From assembly GCA_016715075.1 (NCBI GenBank), contig JADKBK010000029.1, positions 1 through 16,729 on the forward strand: a DNA stretch of 16,729 bases, read 5' to 3'. This DNA comes from Bacteroidales bacterium (GTDB lineage: Bacteria; Bacteroidota; Bacteroidia; Bacteroidales; VadinHA17). Shown here one piece after another: positions 8,648 to 15,081 of the stretch (position 1 is the stretch's first letter; each line of letters opens with the position of its first letter). A program made the translations under genes and the position numbers. The notes below the pieces were generated by a model that saw only the letters and a list, made by a program, of their open reading frames with translations, was not told the DNA's origin and searched no databases.

Positions 8648-9021
8648 CTTCGGACTTCCGCCTTCCGGCTTCGGACTTCGCGCGCCTGCGCCCTGCGCCT
8701 CAGCGCATCCGCCGCTACGGCGTCATTAATAGTCAGCCTACGGCGTCATTCTGTAAATGCCATGACAATTGAATGACCGAATGACGCGCAGCGCAAATGA
8801 CATGCGCAGCAGTGGAATGACAGCGCAGCTGAATGACAATGGCTTCCGGCCTCCGCCTTCCCGTCCTTCCTGCGCCCTCCGCCTTCGGTCTTCCCAGCCT
8901 TCGGCGACTTCCGCCTTCGGCTTCGTACTTCGTAGCCTTAACAATGCGCCCGTGCCCTGCGCCCTGCGCCTTTCGCCCACCGCCTTCTGCCCTGCGCCCT
9001 GCGCCTTCAGCGCCATCCAGT
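8648..9021. repeat. GC-rich low-complexity block built on 7-bp words
   Basis: Gene-free stretch made largely of pyrimidine-rich heptamers. At 8648-8682 five units run in phase (CTTCGGA, CTTCCGC, CTTCCGG, CTTCGGA, CTTCGCG), followed by CCTGCGC/GCCCTGC units. Similar runs recur at about 8843-8940 and 8950-9005. The open frames here on both strands are by-products of the repeat and encode only low-complexity peptides. Confidence 0.75.
8715..8845. repeat. Direct-repeat module, copy 1
   Basis: Begins CTACGGCGTCATTAATAGTC and ends GCGCAGCTGAATGACAATGG. Between lies a run of AATGAC words (TGACAATTGAATGACCG at 8763, then GCAAATGACATGCGCAGCA). The GTCATT and AATGAC words are inversely complementary, so the module can fold on itself. 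Copy 2 is at 9034-9212. Confidence 0.7.
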
Positions 9022-9033
9022 CTGCGCCCTAGC

Positions 9034-9212
9034 CTACGGCGTCATTAATAGTCATTTGCCTTTGGCGTCATTCATAGTCATTAGCCTACGGCGTCATTCA
9101 TTGTAAATGAGCACTTAATGACAATTGAATGACCGAATGACGCGCGCAGCGCAAATGACATGCGCAGCATAAGTGACAATTGAATGACAGCGCAGCTGAA
9201 TGACAATGGCTT
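9034..9212. repeat. Direct-repeat module, copy 2
   Basis: Second copy of the 8715-8845 module with the same start and end words. It is longer because the GGCGTCATT unit and the TGACAATTGAATGAC unit are each repeated inside it. Differences lie in the number of internal units, as expected from slippage or unequal recombination. Confidence 0.7.
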
Positions 9213-9213
9213 T

Positions 9214-9255
9214 CTTCGGACTTCCGACTTCCGACTTCCGACTTCGGACTTCGTA
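9214..9255. repeat. Perfect-phase heptamer array CTTC(C/G)GA
   Basis: Six 7-bp units in exact register: CTTCGGA, CTTCCGA three times, CTTCGGA, CTTCGTA. Directly abuts the second direct-repeat module. Confidence 0.9.
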
Positions 9256-9291
9256 CCTCCAACCAATGACTACTAATGCCTCTTCCCTCAT

Positions 9292-9340
9292 ATCTCATAT
9301 CTCACATCTCATATCTCACATCTCATATCTCACATCTGAT
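9292..9340. repeat. Heptamer array ATCTCAT/ATCTCAC
   Basis: Seven 7-bp units in exact register, alternating ATCTCAT and ATCTCAC (so also a 14-bp period), the last unit changed to ATCTGAT. Confidence 0.92.
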
Positions 9341-9741
9341 CTCTGCAAAATATTTCCCCCCCCTGCTCTCCACATTATTCGAATATTTCTTAACTTTAAT
9401 TCGATTGTGATTGTTAAAAGTTGGGCATAGGCGTATGTATAATCTCTGGATCAATTAGTTGATTGATATTGCCTATGTGACTGACGGGGCGGGAGCTTGA
9501 GCAGACTATAATATTGATTCCGGTGGGTATGTCCTGACAATTTTCATAATAAAAGGAACGAACCTGACTTTATCCCCTGTTTTTGGGATATTTAAGGGAC
9601 ATTTTGTAATGCTATATGTAGTGTTAGCATTCATGTTCCTAACCCTCCGGGGAAGTCCAAGTAACCACTTCACAATAAATGAAGCATCCTTTATGGACAT
9701 ATGCTTTAAACACATGTGTAAACTAGTAACCGAGATTAGAT
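9341..9741. other. Gene-free segment with a weak right end of the interspersed repeat family
   Basis: No convincing coding sequence. CCTGACAATTTTCA at 9533-9546 is identical to 14399-14412 in a repeat further right, and GTGTTAGCAT at 9621-9630 resembles the GTTAGC end of those repeats. This may be the worn left boundary of the cassette-like array. Confidence 0.35.
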
Positions 9742-10365
9742 ATGGAAGAAATTAAATTTGTTGACTTTATTAAAGTCTATTTTAAAAAGCCTATTAATGC
9801 TTTGACCATTCTGTTAAATCAATCAACACATAAATATGCCTTCCTTTTGCCGGTGATATTCGGATTTATATTAGGTATCAATGACATAATTAATAAAAGC
9901 TACCTGCAAACTTATGATTTAAACATCGGATCAGTTGGAATCCTGATTTCAAAAGAAATATTAATAGTTTTATTTGCTTGTTATGTGTATTCCTGGATTG
10001 TGGTTTTCCTTAATAGCTTCTTTGAAGGATATTCTAGTCAAAGTATGGTATTTTACCTTATATCATACTCGCTAATGCCTTTAATACTTGGATCTATCCT
10101 GGTAACAATCCTTAAGCTAATAGCATTTTTAGCTTTCGGACGAACTGAGTATGGACTAATAATAGTCAGATACTTATCTGCAATTTATTTTGCTTTTTAC
10201 GTATTAACTCTCATTTTTCTGATAGTTGGTAATTCAATTCTCAATGGATTTTCAATATTTAAATCGATAATGCCTTCAGCAATAATCCCTGTCATTTCCA
10301 TAATTTATACGATGTCAAAGTTTTTAAATCACTCTCTTAAGCTCAATAAACATCCGGCCATCTAA
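9742..10365 (+). CDS. Multi-pass membrane protein, Yip1-like
   Basis: 207-aa protein with about five hydrophobic helices (near residues 32-48, 70-91, 101-125, 140-162 and 172-190) and no signal peptide. The N-terminal DFIKVYFKKPINALTILL and the central FFEGYSSQSMVFYLISYSLMPLILGSIL resemble bacterial Yip1-domain proteins, where a soluble loop precedes a P-L-I-L-G helix. The function of these bacterial proteins is not established. The gene is intact, starts with ATG at 9742 and ends 22 bp before a repeat of the array, so it looks like the cargo of the first cassette. Its family assignment is tentative. Confidence 0.75.
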   Translation: MEEIKFVDFIKVYFKKPINALTILLNQSTHKYAFLLPVIFGFILGINDIINKSYLQTYDLNIGSVGILISKEILIVLFACYVYSWIVVFLNSFFEGYSSQSMVFYLISYSLMPLILGSILVTILKLIAFLAFGRTEYGLIIVRYLSAIYFAFYVLTLIFLIVGNSILNGFSIFKSIMPSAIIPVISIIYTMSKFLNHSLKLNKHPAI

Positions 10366-10386
10366 AATAGCATATTGAATTATGAA

Positions 10387-10507
10387 GATAAAAAAAATTG
10401 CGCCATAGCCGCCTCGCACCTGGACACACTTCTGACTAAAGAACCAGATTTCGCAGGATGCTTCGTCGGCTAACACCCACTAAATTAAACCGCTGGGCCG
10501 TCAGGAT
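10387..10507 (+). repeat. Cassette-array repeat R1 (right half only)
   Basis: Shares AAAAATTGCGCCATAGCC (10393-10410) with R4 and R5, then CACCTGGAC, a CTAAAGAACC word, and an end TAACACCCACT...CCGCTGGGCCGTCAG matching R4 (TAACACTTACT...CCGCTGGCCGCTAG). The left half found in other copies is missing. It lies between the Yip1-like gene and the next small gene. Confidence 0.65.
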
Positions 10508-10535
10508 GCATTACAGATAACCTATTAATATTCAG

Positions 10536-10955
10536 ATGAATATTCTTAAACTTAATAAAACAACAATAATTGACTTACCGACTTCTTCGTCGATTGATCT
10601 GATAAAGTTAAAGTATTCAAAACTGCTGAATATATTTAATTTCAGGACTGGAATCGAATCAAATGGGATTTCATTTATAAGGATTTCCCAGTCTCCCTCA
10701 TACTCAGGATCTAAAAGAATTCATTCAATAAGTGCCTTTCGTGAGGGATTTGTAATTATTCAACCTGAAAATAATAGATTGAAGATCAATTGGTCAGTAA
10801 AATTGGACACTCTCTACTTCAAGTCTTTTATTATAGGCATTTGCATTGGACTACTTTTAGGGATATTTTTTACTCTACAAAATTATGTTTTAATTCTTCT
10901 GGGACTGATTGGTTTTTATTCTCAATTCTTATTGGAAAATGGTCAATTATCCTAA
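10536..10955 (+). CDS. Small two-helix membrane protein, unknown function, probable C-terminal frameshift
   Basis: 139-aa protein with a soluble N-terminal domain (about residues 1-85) followed by two hydrophobic helices (FIIGICIGLLLGIFFTL and YVLILLGLIGFYSQ). I do not recognise the family. It starts 29 bp after repeat R1 and ends before R2, so it is single-gene cassette cargo. The last residues (LLENGQLS) look out of frame: inserting one T into the TT run near 10925 would continue it as FLIGKWSIILKICEINITC to a stop at 10993. That would give a more natural helix and tail. Either the gene is damaged or a base was missed. Confidence 0.65.
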   Translation: MNILKLNKTTIIDLPTSSSIDLIKLKYSKLLNIFNFRTGIESNGISFIRISQSPSYSGSKRIHSISAFREGFVIIQPENNRLKINWSVKLDTLYFKSFIIGICIGLLLGIFFTLQNYVLILLGLIGFYSQFLLENGQLS

Positions 10956-11010
10956 AGATCTGTGAGATAAATATCACTTGTTTGGAAGATTAATTTAAAT
11001 AAACATGTAC

Positions 11011-11263
11011 CCTAACAGCGGATATTAGCAAACAATTTGTCACAAATTATGCCTGCTACCTTGACGGTTTTATCGTGACACAAAACTTTTCACTATTCTG
11101 CCAAATCCGTGACTTGGGCTATAAACGAATCCTGCAACCGAGACAAGTTTATCATTCGCAATGACTGGCCCGCCGGGACACTTTTGTGGCTAAAGTACCT
11201 GCATTAGTGACTGGCGTGACTGCGCCATCAACGCTTTCTGCTCATACCCGCAACCGTTGTATG
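11011..11263 (+). repeat. Cassette-array repeat R2
   Basis: About 253 bp. Left end CTAACAGCGGATATTAGCA (11012-11030) is inversely complementary, with gaps, to the right end TGCTCATACCCGCAACCGTT (11239-11258). Right end GCTTTCTGC-T-CATACCCGC is shared with R5. Interior AATTTGTCACAAATTATGCC matches R4 and R5, and ACC-x-x-GAC words recur (TACCTTGAC 11057, AACCGAGAC 11136, CGCCGGGAC 11171). Confidence 0.75.
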
Positions 11264-11353
11264 CCATTTTATAAACTGCACAAAAATGAGCGAACAGAAT
11301 AGACAATATTTTGAAACGAGAGAAAAACACAAAAAAAGTGTGCACAAGAATGC

Positions 11354-11914
11354 TTGGATTATTTGATTGTAATTCTTGCAATTGGATTGATTTGGATTAT
11401 TATAGAAATTTCTAATCAATTAAATCCAACATTAACAGGAGTATCAATCACAAATCAGATTGAAAATTTCAGTTTTGCAAATAAGGACACAATAATAGAA
11501 TCAAGGAATAAAGATTTTCAAATTCCAATAAAACAAGGATTATATTATGGTTATGTGAACAAGGAAATGCCCATGATGGTAATTACAAAAGATTCAACTG
11601 ACTTAGTTTTATATGTAAAATCTACAACAACAGATAAAAATTATGATTCATTAATTAAGCATTGGGAATCAAAGATTTCTAAGACAGATTCAACCTATAC
11701 ATTTTCAGAGATTCAAGATATTTCTTCTGTAGACCAAAGAAAGGAGACAGGGATTGTTGAATTATTCAAAAATGGGAACAATTATATTGGTCGGATTTTG
11801 ATTATTCAAAAGGGTTTGGATATATACATAATTCAAGGATTTACAAAAAATAATAGCTGGAATTTAAAAGGACAGGAAATTGAATATATGATTAGTAATT
11901 TTGAGATTAAATAA
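11354..11914 (+). CDS. Single-pass membrane-anchored protein of unknown function, frameshifted at N-terminus
   Basis: One hydrophobic helix (YLIVILAIGLIWIIIEI) followed by a soluble domain of about 160 residues ending NFEIK; the family is not recognised. The TTG start at 11354 falls inside the helix, which is implausible. An ATG at 11287, 24 bp after repeat R2, opens a different frame encoding MSEQNRQYFETREKHKKSVH and KNAWII. That frame would run smoothly into this one if one T were added to the TTT near 11370. The real gene is therefore probably 11287-11914 with a single-base deletion. It sits between R2 and R3, with the stop only 10 bp before R3, as expected for cassette cargo. The original protein would have a charged cytoplasmic tail, one helix and an outer domain. 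Confidence 0.7.
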   Translation: MDYLIVILAIGLIWIIIEISNQLNPTLTGVSITNQIENFSFANKDTIIESRNKDFQIPIKQGLYYGYVNKEMPMMVITKDSTDLVLYVKSTTTDKNYDSLIKHWESKISKTDSTYTFSEIQDISSVDQRKETGIVELFKNGNNYIGRILIIQKGLDIYIIQGFTKNNSWNLKGQEIEYMISNFEIK

Positions 11915-11924
11915 AAACGGCATA

Positions 11925-12050
11925 GCTAACACGGTATAAAAATTGCCGGGACAAGTAGGTTATTCACAGGGTTGTAGCCGCTTCAACTTCTGTGTAGCTG
12001 GATACTGAATCACCCGCAATCGGCAACTTTTCATACCGCCAAACGTTAGC
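11925..12050 (+). repeat. Cassette-array repeat R3, compact attC-like site
   Basis: 126 bp with three nested inverted pairs: GCTAAC (11925-11930) with GTTAGC (12045-12050); CGGTAT (11932-11937) with ATACCG (12033-12038); and AAAAATTGCCG (11938-11948) with CGGCAACTTTT (12021-12031), one mismatch. The right arm has six extra bases (CCAAAC) between its stems. A two-stem, asymmetric site ending in AAC...GTT is what integron attC sites look like, but the R boxes (AGCTAAC/GTTAGCA) only partly fit RYYYAAC/GTTRRRY. Confidence 0.75.
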
Positions 12051-12260
12051 ACAAATATATCAGGCACCTGGACTTAGCCCCGCGCCATATTTTAAAAGAT
12101 TTACCTTGACAATAATAATTTATCACTTTTACCTGGACCTGCCCTCGCGCGGCAGAAGATCACTCCTCGCGCCGTCATCTGCCAGTTTCTGATATAATAT
12201 TAACAATACTGCTTTTTACCGGACTCTCCCATTGCGCGACGAATAGATACTTGTGCTAAC
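12045..12260. repeat. Geneless segment bounded by GTTAGCACAA/TTGTGCTAAC
   Basis: The right end of R3 continues as GTTAGCACAA (12045-12054), which pairs perfectly with TTGTGCTAAC (12251-12260). The 216 bp between hold no coding sequence, only repeat-family words (CACCTGGAC 12065, TACCTTGAC 12102, TACCTGGAC 12130) and a GGCAGA/TCTGCC hairpin near 12150-12184. It could be an empty cassette or a second site next to R3. Confidence 0.6.
12248..12260 (+). repeat. 13-bp direct repeat flanking the VOC cassette (copy 1)
   Basis: TACTTGTGCTAAC here is repeated exactly at 12845-12857, on either side of the decayed VOC gene. The 597-bp spacing would be the unit released by recombination between the two copies. 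Confidence 0.7.
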
Positions 12261-12348
12261 TTTTATTAAAACTTTGATTAAAAAGAACAATCTTTGGACC
12301 CTTATAAAGTATCTGATAAAGTAAAAATTGACTTAATATTCTAGAACA

Positions 12349-12812
12349 ATGAGGTATTTAGTTTTGTTATTTATAATAACCAACTTTGGTTGCAACAACA
12401 CAGGTTCTGAGCAACAAGTAAAAAGTAACATGGATAACAAATCAAATATGATTGGATTAAGAACAGTAATCTACAAAGTACCAGACATTCAAAAAAGCAA
12501 AAGAATGGTATGTAAAAGCATTTAATAAAGAACCATATTTTGATGAATCCTTTTATGTGGATTTAACATTGGAGGATTTGAACTTGGACTACAGCCTGAA
12601 GAGAATCCAATTATTAATAGAAGTGAAAATGTTGAAACTTACTGGGGCGTAAAGGATATTAAAAAGAATATGATAGACTCATTCAATTAGGTGCTGCCGA
12701 AAATGAAAAGCCGACTAATGTAGGTGGACAACTTATGACTGCAACTGTGAAGGATCCTTGGGGTAATATCATTGGGCTTATATATAATCCTGATTTTAAA
12801 ATTCTAGAATAG
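12349..12812 (+). pseudogene. Decayed VOC-family (glyoxalase-like) lipoprotein gene
   Basis: The ATG at 12349 opens a lipoprotein signal (MRYLVLLFIITNFGCNN, lipobox Cys in NFGC). Restoring three single-base indels gives one protein: LRTVIYKVPDIQKSKEWYVK, EPYFDESFYVDFNIGGFELG, VETYWGVKDIKKEYDRLIQ and TATVKDPWGNIIGLIYNPDF, stop at 12812. This is the vicinal-oxygen-chelate fold used by glyoxalase I and bleomycin/fosfomycin resistance proteins, including the closing D-P-W-G-N-I-I-G strand. The indels are one extra A at about 12499-12502, one T lost at 12562-12564 and one A lost at 12661-12665, all in homopolymers. The activity of the intact form is unknown. It lies between the geneless segment and R4. 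Confidence 0.8.
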
Positions 12813-12850
12813 TTCCGTTATCTGTTGACAACTTCATAAATAATTACTTG

Positions 12851-13136
12851 TGCTAACAACGCTGGTATAGGCAATAAGCTTGTCACAATTTTTGCACCAC
12901 ACCTTGACAACTTCATCTTGAAACAAAAATCTCGTCCGTTTACATACATCGTGATTCCGGCTCTGGACAAATCCATACTAAAGAGACAACTAAATCTTTC
13001 GCCGGGACTGGCAAAAATTGCGCCATACCTTCCTTTTCCGACCGAAAGAAGCCTTCTGCTAAAAAACCCAGATTGATGGTTCGGCCGGAATGCGTCAGGT
13101 AACACTTACTGCCCATACCCGCTGGCCGCTAGTAGC
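12851..13136 (+). repeat. Cassette-array repeat R4
   Basis: About 286 bp. Left end GCTAACAACGCTGGTATAGGC (from 12852) pairs, with gaps, with right end GCCCATACCCGCTGGCCGCT (13111-13130). Interior AATAAGCTTGTCACAATTTT (12873) differs from R5 by one base, and GCAAAAATTGCGCCATACC (13011-13029) nearly matches R5 and R1. A second inner pairing (GGTATAGGC with GCGCCATACC) is possible, so several hairpins can form. The long minus-strand open frame here is a by-product of the repeat. Confidence 0.8.
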
Positions 13137-13189
13137 CATACGACAGCACATCACAAATATCGAATACCATGACAAATCCTGCATCCAGA

Positions 13190-13390
13190 TTAGTCTGTTT
13201 CTTCAAGTTTAAAGATCTCATTGACTGACTTGCCAAAATATCCGGATAATTTAAGAGCCAAGATTGTAGATGGAACATATTTTCCCAGTTCTATTGAGTT
13301 TATTGCTTGTCTGGATACTCCAATAAGCTTAGCCAGATCCTCTTGAGTTATGTTTTTAATTGCTCTTTCAACTTTTAGATTATTTTTCAC
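13190..13390 (-). CDS. Small XRE-family HTH transcriptional regulator
   Basis: 66-aa Cro/CI-type DNA-binding protein consisting of little more than the helix-turn-helix (TQEDLAKLIGVSRQAINSIE, residues about 15-34) and the following helix-rich tail NEIFKLEE. This short form is common in bacteria paired with a membrane protein, as here. The GTG start at 13388-13390 overlaps the end of the upstream membrane gene by 11 bp, so they are translationally coupled. It probably represses its own operon through the palindrome in the promoter at 13885-13915. The gene points against the other cassette genes. Confidence 0.9.
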   Translation of the reverse strand: MKNNLKVERAIKNITQEDLAKLIGVSRQAINSIELGKYVPSTILALKLSGYFGKSVNEIFKLEETD

Positions 13391-13859
13391 GGCTCATAGA
13401 TTTATTTGACTTGTAAATCAGATAGTAAAAACGAATAATAAAGAATAGAAGGATTGTAAACATATTAAATATCATAACATATAAAAATCCGATACTATAG
13501 AAAAACAACATGCAAAAAATCAATATTGCATAATTGATATATGTAGCCCAGACTAAAGATTCCATGCGGATTTTAGCTATAAATTCATCTTCATGCTTTT
13601 CTTTAGAAAAGGCTATAAGTATAGCACCGACAATACACAGAATCCCGAGAATTTCATCTGAGATATTGTTTTTAACAAATCCAAATGCAGTACTGCCTCC
13701 AGGAAAATCATCAGAATATAGTGCAAACATCTTTGCTTGGCCTAGAAATTCAAAGCTATAAACATCAAAAACTGATAGAATTCCAAAAAACGCTGAAGGA
13801 ATTAATATTATCCATCCAATTCGTTTAAATTGATTTGGAAAAAGAATTTTTGTTTTCAT
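13380..13859 (-). CDS. Four-helix membrane protein paired with the XRE regulator
   Basis: 159-aa inner-membrane protein with helices near residues 13-33, 69-85, 104-124 and 126-148, and a polar loop (FALYSDDFPGGSTAFG) between the first two. I do not recognise a named family. Small membrane proteins coupled to short XRE regulators are common, and the membrane partner may sense or sequester the regulator. That role here is inference. It is the first gene of the two-gene operon, whose promoter lies 26 bp upstream of its ATG. The pair sits between repeats R4 and R5, so it would be one cassette carrying its own promoter. Confidence 0.82.
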   Translation of the reverse strand: MKTKILFPNQFKRIGWIILIPSAFFGILSVFDVYSFEFLGQAKMFALYSDDFPGGSTAFGFVKNNISDEILGILCIVGAILIAFSKEKHEDEFIAKIRMESLVWATYINYAILIFCMLFFYSIGFLYVMIFNMFTILLFFIIRFYYLIYKSNKSMSREK

Positions 13860-13884
13860 ACTTTTAAATTTTAAAATTACGATT

Positions 13885-13915
13885 CAAATGTAATGTATTA
13901 ATTACATATATGCAA
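13885..13915 (-). promoter_or_regulatory. Promoter with embedded palindromic operator for the XRE operon
   Basis: On the minus strand TTG (13915-13913), a 20-base spacer, then TACATTTG (13892-13885) match the Bacteroidota -33/-7 promoter pattern, 26 bp before the ATG. A perfect palindrome, ATGTAAT (13888-13894), six bases, ATTACAT (13901-13907), covers the -7 box and part of the spacer. Two further ATTACAT half-sites lie at 13922-13928 and 13943-13949. Autoregulation by the XRE protein is the simplest reading. Confidence 0.65.
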
Positions 13916-13990
13916 GTATAGATTACATTATGTCGCTTTATGATTACATATTGAATAGCTTTCTACACCTTGATTAATAAAAAACGGCTA

Positions 13991-14299
13991 CTAATAAGGA
14001 CGGTATAATTAATAAGCTCGTCACAATTTTTGCAATTACTCTTCTGCTCTACCGAGACTTTACTACTAAACAAAATATAATGGCTGCAGGTGGACAAGAT
14101 AGTCTTAAATCGGGACTAATAACTTGCACCTTGACTGACAAAAATTGCGCCGTACCCTCCCCGCCCACCCGACTGACATCGTTCCAGTCTGGCTGGCTGG
14201 CGCCAGGACAACTTTTCGGCTAAAGAACCTGGACAGGTGATAGGTGTGATTTCGCAACCAATGCTTTCTGCGCATACCCGCACCCGTTAGCGGGCATAC
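13991..14299 (+). repeat. Cassette-array repeat R5
   Basis: About 309 bp. Left CTAATAAGGACGGTATAATT (from 13991), then AATAAGCTCGTCACAATTTT (14011). Middle ACAAAAATTGCGCCGTACC (14138-14156). Right GCTTTCTGC-G-CATACCCGC (14263-14281), then ACCCGTTAGCGGG. The right end matches R2 and the middle matches R4 and R1. Words TACCGAGAC (14050) and CACCTTGAC (14127) recur. Confidence 0.8.
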
Positions 14300-14425
14300 C
14301 CCAAAACCCTTACGCCTAGACAAATATGTAATTCCTTGACAATTTCTACTTAACAATCAGTATCCTCTATCTGGACTATTTCAGCCTGCAAAGAAAAACC
14401 TGACAATTTTCAAATACGCCTGCTA
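14286..14425. repeat. Geneless segment bounded by GTTAGCGGGCATA/TACGCCTGCTAAC
   Basis: Begins in the right end of R5 at GTTAGC and ends with GCTAAC at 14420-14425; the flanks are inversely complementary (GTTAGCGGGCATA against TACGCCTGCTAAC, two mismatches). It has no coding sequence. This repeats the arrangement beside R3 at 12045-12260. Confidence 0.55.
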
Positions 14426-14506
14426 ACGAGACCAATAATTGTAAAGTTTTTTTATTATTAACTTCAGTATCAAAAATTAACCATTTTCGTAATCAACTTT
14501 TTTATC

Positions 14507-15009
14507 ATGAGACAAAATTATCCCAACTGTAAAAGACAAAGTGAGATTATCAAAACCCTGCTAATTTCTTTATTCATTATTTCTTCATTGGCTCTAAATG
14601 CTCAGACTCCAACAAACTTCTCAGGCAAATGGGAGTTTGATAAAACCAAAAGCGACGACAAGGATGAAAGGGGATGCCTCTTTTAAGAATATTGTTCTGG
14701 AAATCCAAACAGAACTCTGATACAATTTCATTTACCAATACATTCTTCATTCCGGGGAAAGGATGGTAGAACTTTAAGCCCTGACAAATACTTGACAAAC
14801 GAGAAAACGACACAAGATAATTCCGGAACTGATCCAGCTAAAAGTTTGTAAAATGGTCTTCGGATAAAAAAGTCCTTACAACCAATTATATTATGACAGC
14901 CACTATTGATGGTGTTGCACAGGATTTCATAGCTACAAAGACTTACAAAATAAGTGATGACGGAAAAACATTAGTAGTCGTGGAGTTTAGGAAAAGTAAG
15001 CAATGGTAG
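14507..15009 (+). pseudogene. Decayed small secreted protein gene
   Basis: The ATG at 14507 opens a signal peptide (IIKTLLISLFIISSLALNA, cut before QT), then TNFSGKWEFDKTKSDDKDE. Correcting four single-base indels continues it as GDASFKNIVLEIQ, NSDTISFTNTFFIPG, GRTLSPDKYLTNEK, KFVKWSSDKKVLTTNYIMTA and YKISDDGKTLVVVEFRKSKQ, with the stop at 15009. The F-S-G-K-W start and the S-D-D-G-K-T-L end are those of a common family of about 150-residue exported beta-sheet proteins in Bacteroidota, function unknown. The indels are extra bases near 14667, 14708 and 14760 and a lost A near 14842. The mix of gains and losses makes real decay more likely here than elsewhere. Confidence 0.75.
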
Positions 15010-15081
15010 AAACCGGACAGCTTCATAATAAGCTCCATAAGTCTATGTGAGTAAATTTAAACCAACTTATTAAACTTTCAG

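Noticed and set aside
8738..9298. Several open frames on both strands
   Set aside because: By-products of stop-poor heptamer repeats; Ala/Pro/Ser/Arg low-complexity peptides only.
9214..9340. Possible CRISPR array
   Set aside because: Units are 7 bp with no spacers and there are no cas genes; these are simple tandem heptamers.
9506..9715. Minus-strand open frame of 69 codons
   Set aside because: No signal, domain or ribosome binding site, and it overlaps worn repeat-family words.
11190..11419. Two overlapping minus-strand open frames
   Set aside because: They straddle the end of R2 and the start of the membrane-anchored gene on the other strand; no independent coding signs.
12818..13105. 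Minus-strand open frame of 95 codons
   Set aside because: Lies wholly inside array repeat R4; its sequence is dictated by the repeat and has no protein-family features.
14105..14356. Minus-strand open frame of 83 codons
   Set aside because: Lies in repeat R5; low-quality Arg/Cys-rich translation with no family-like pattern.
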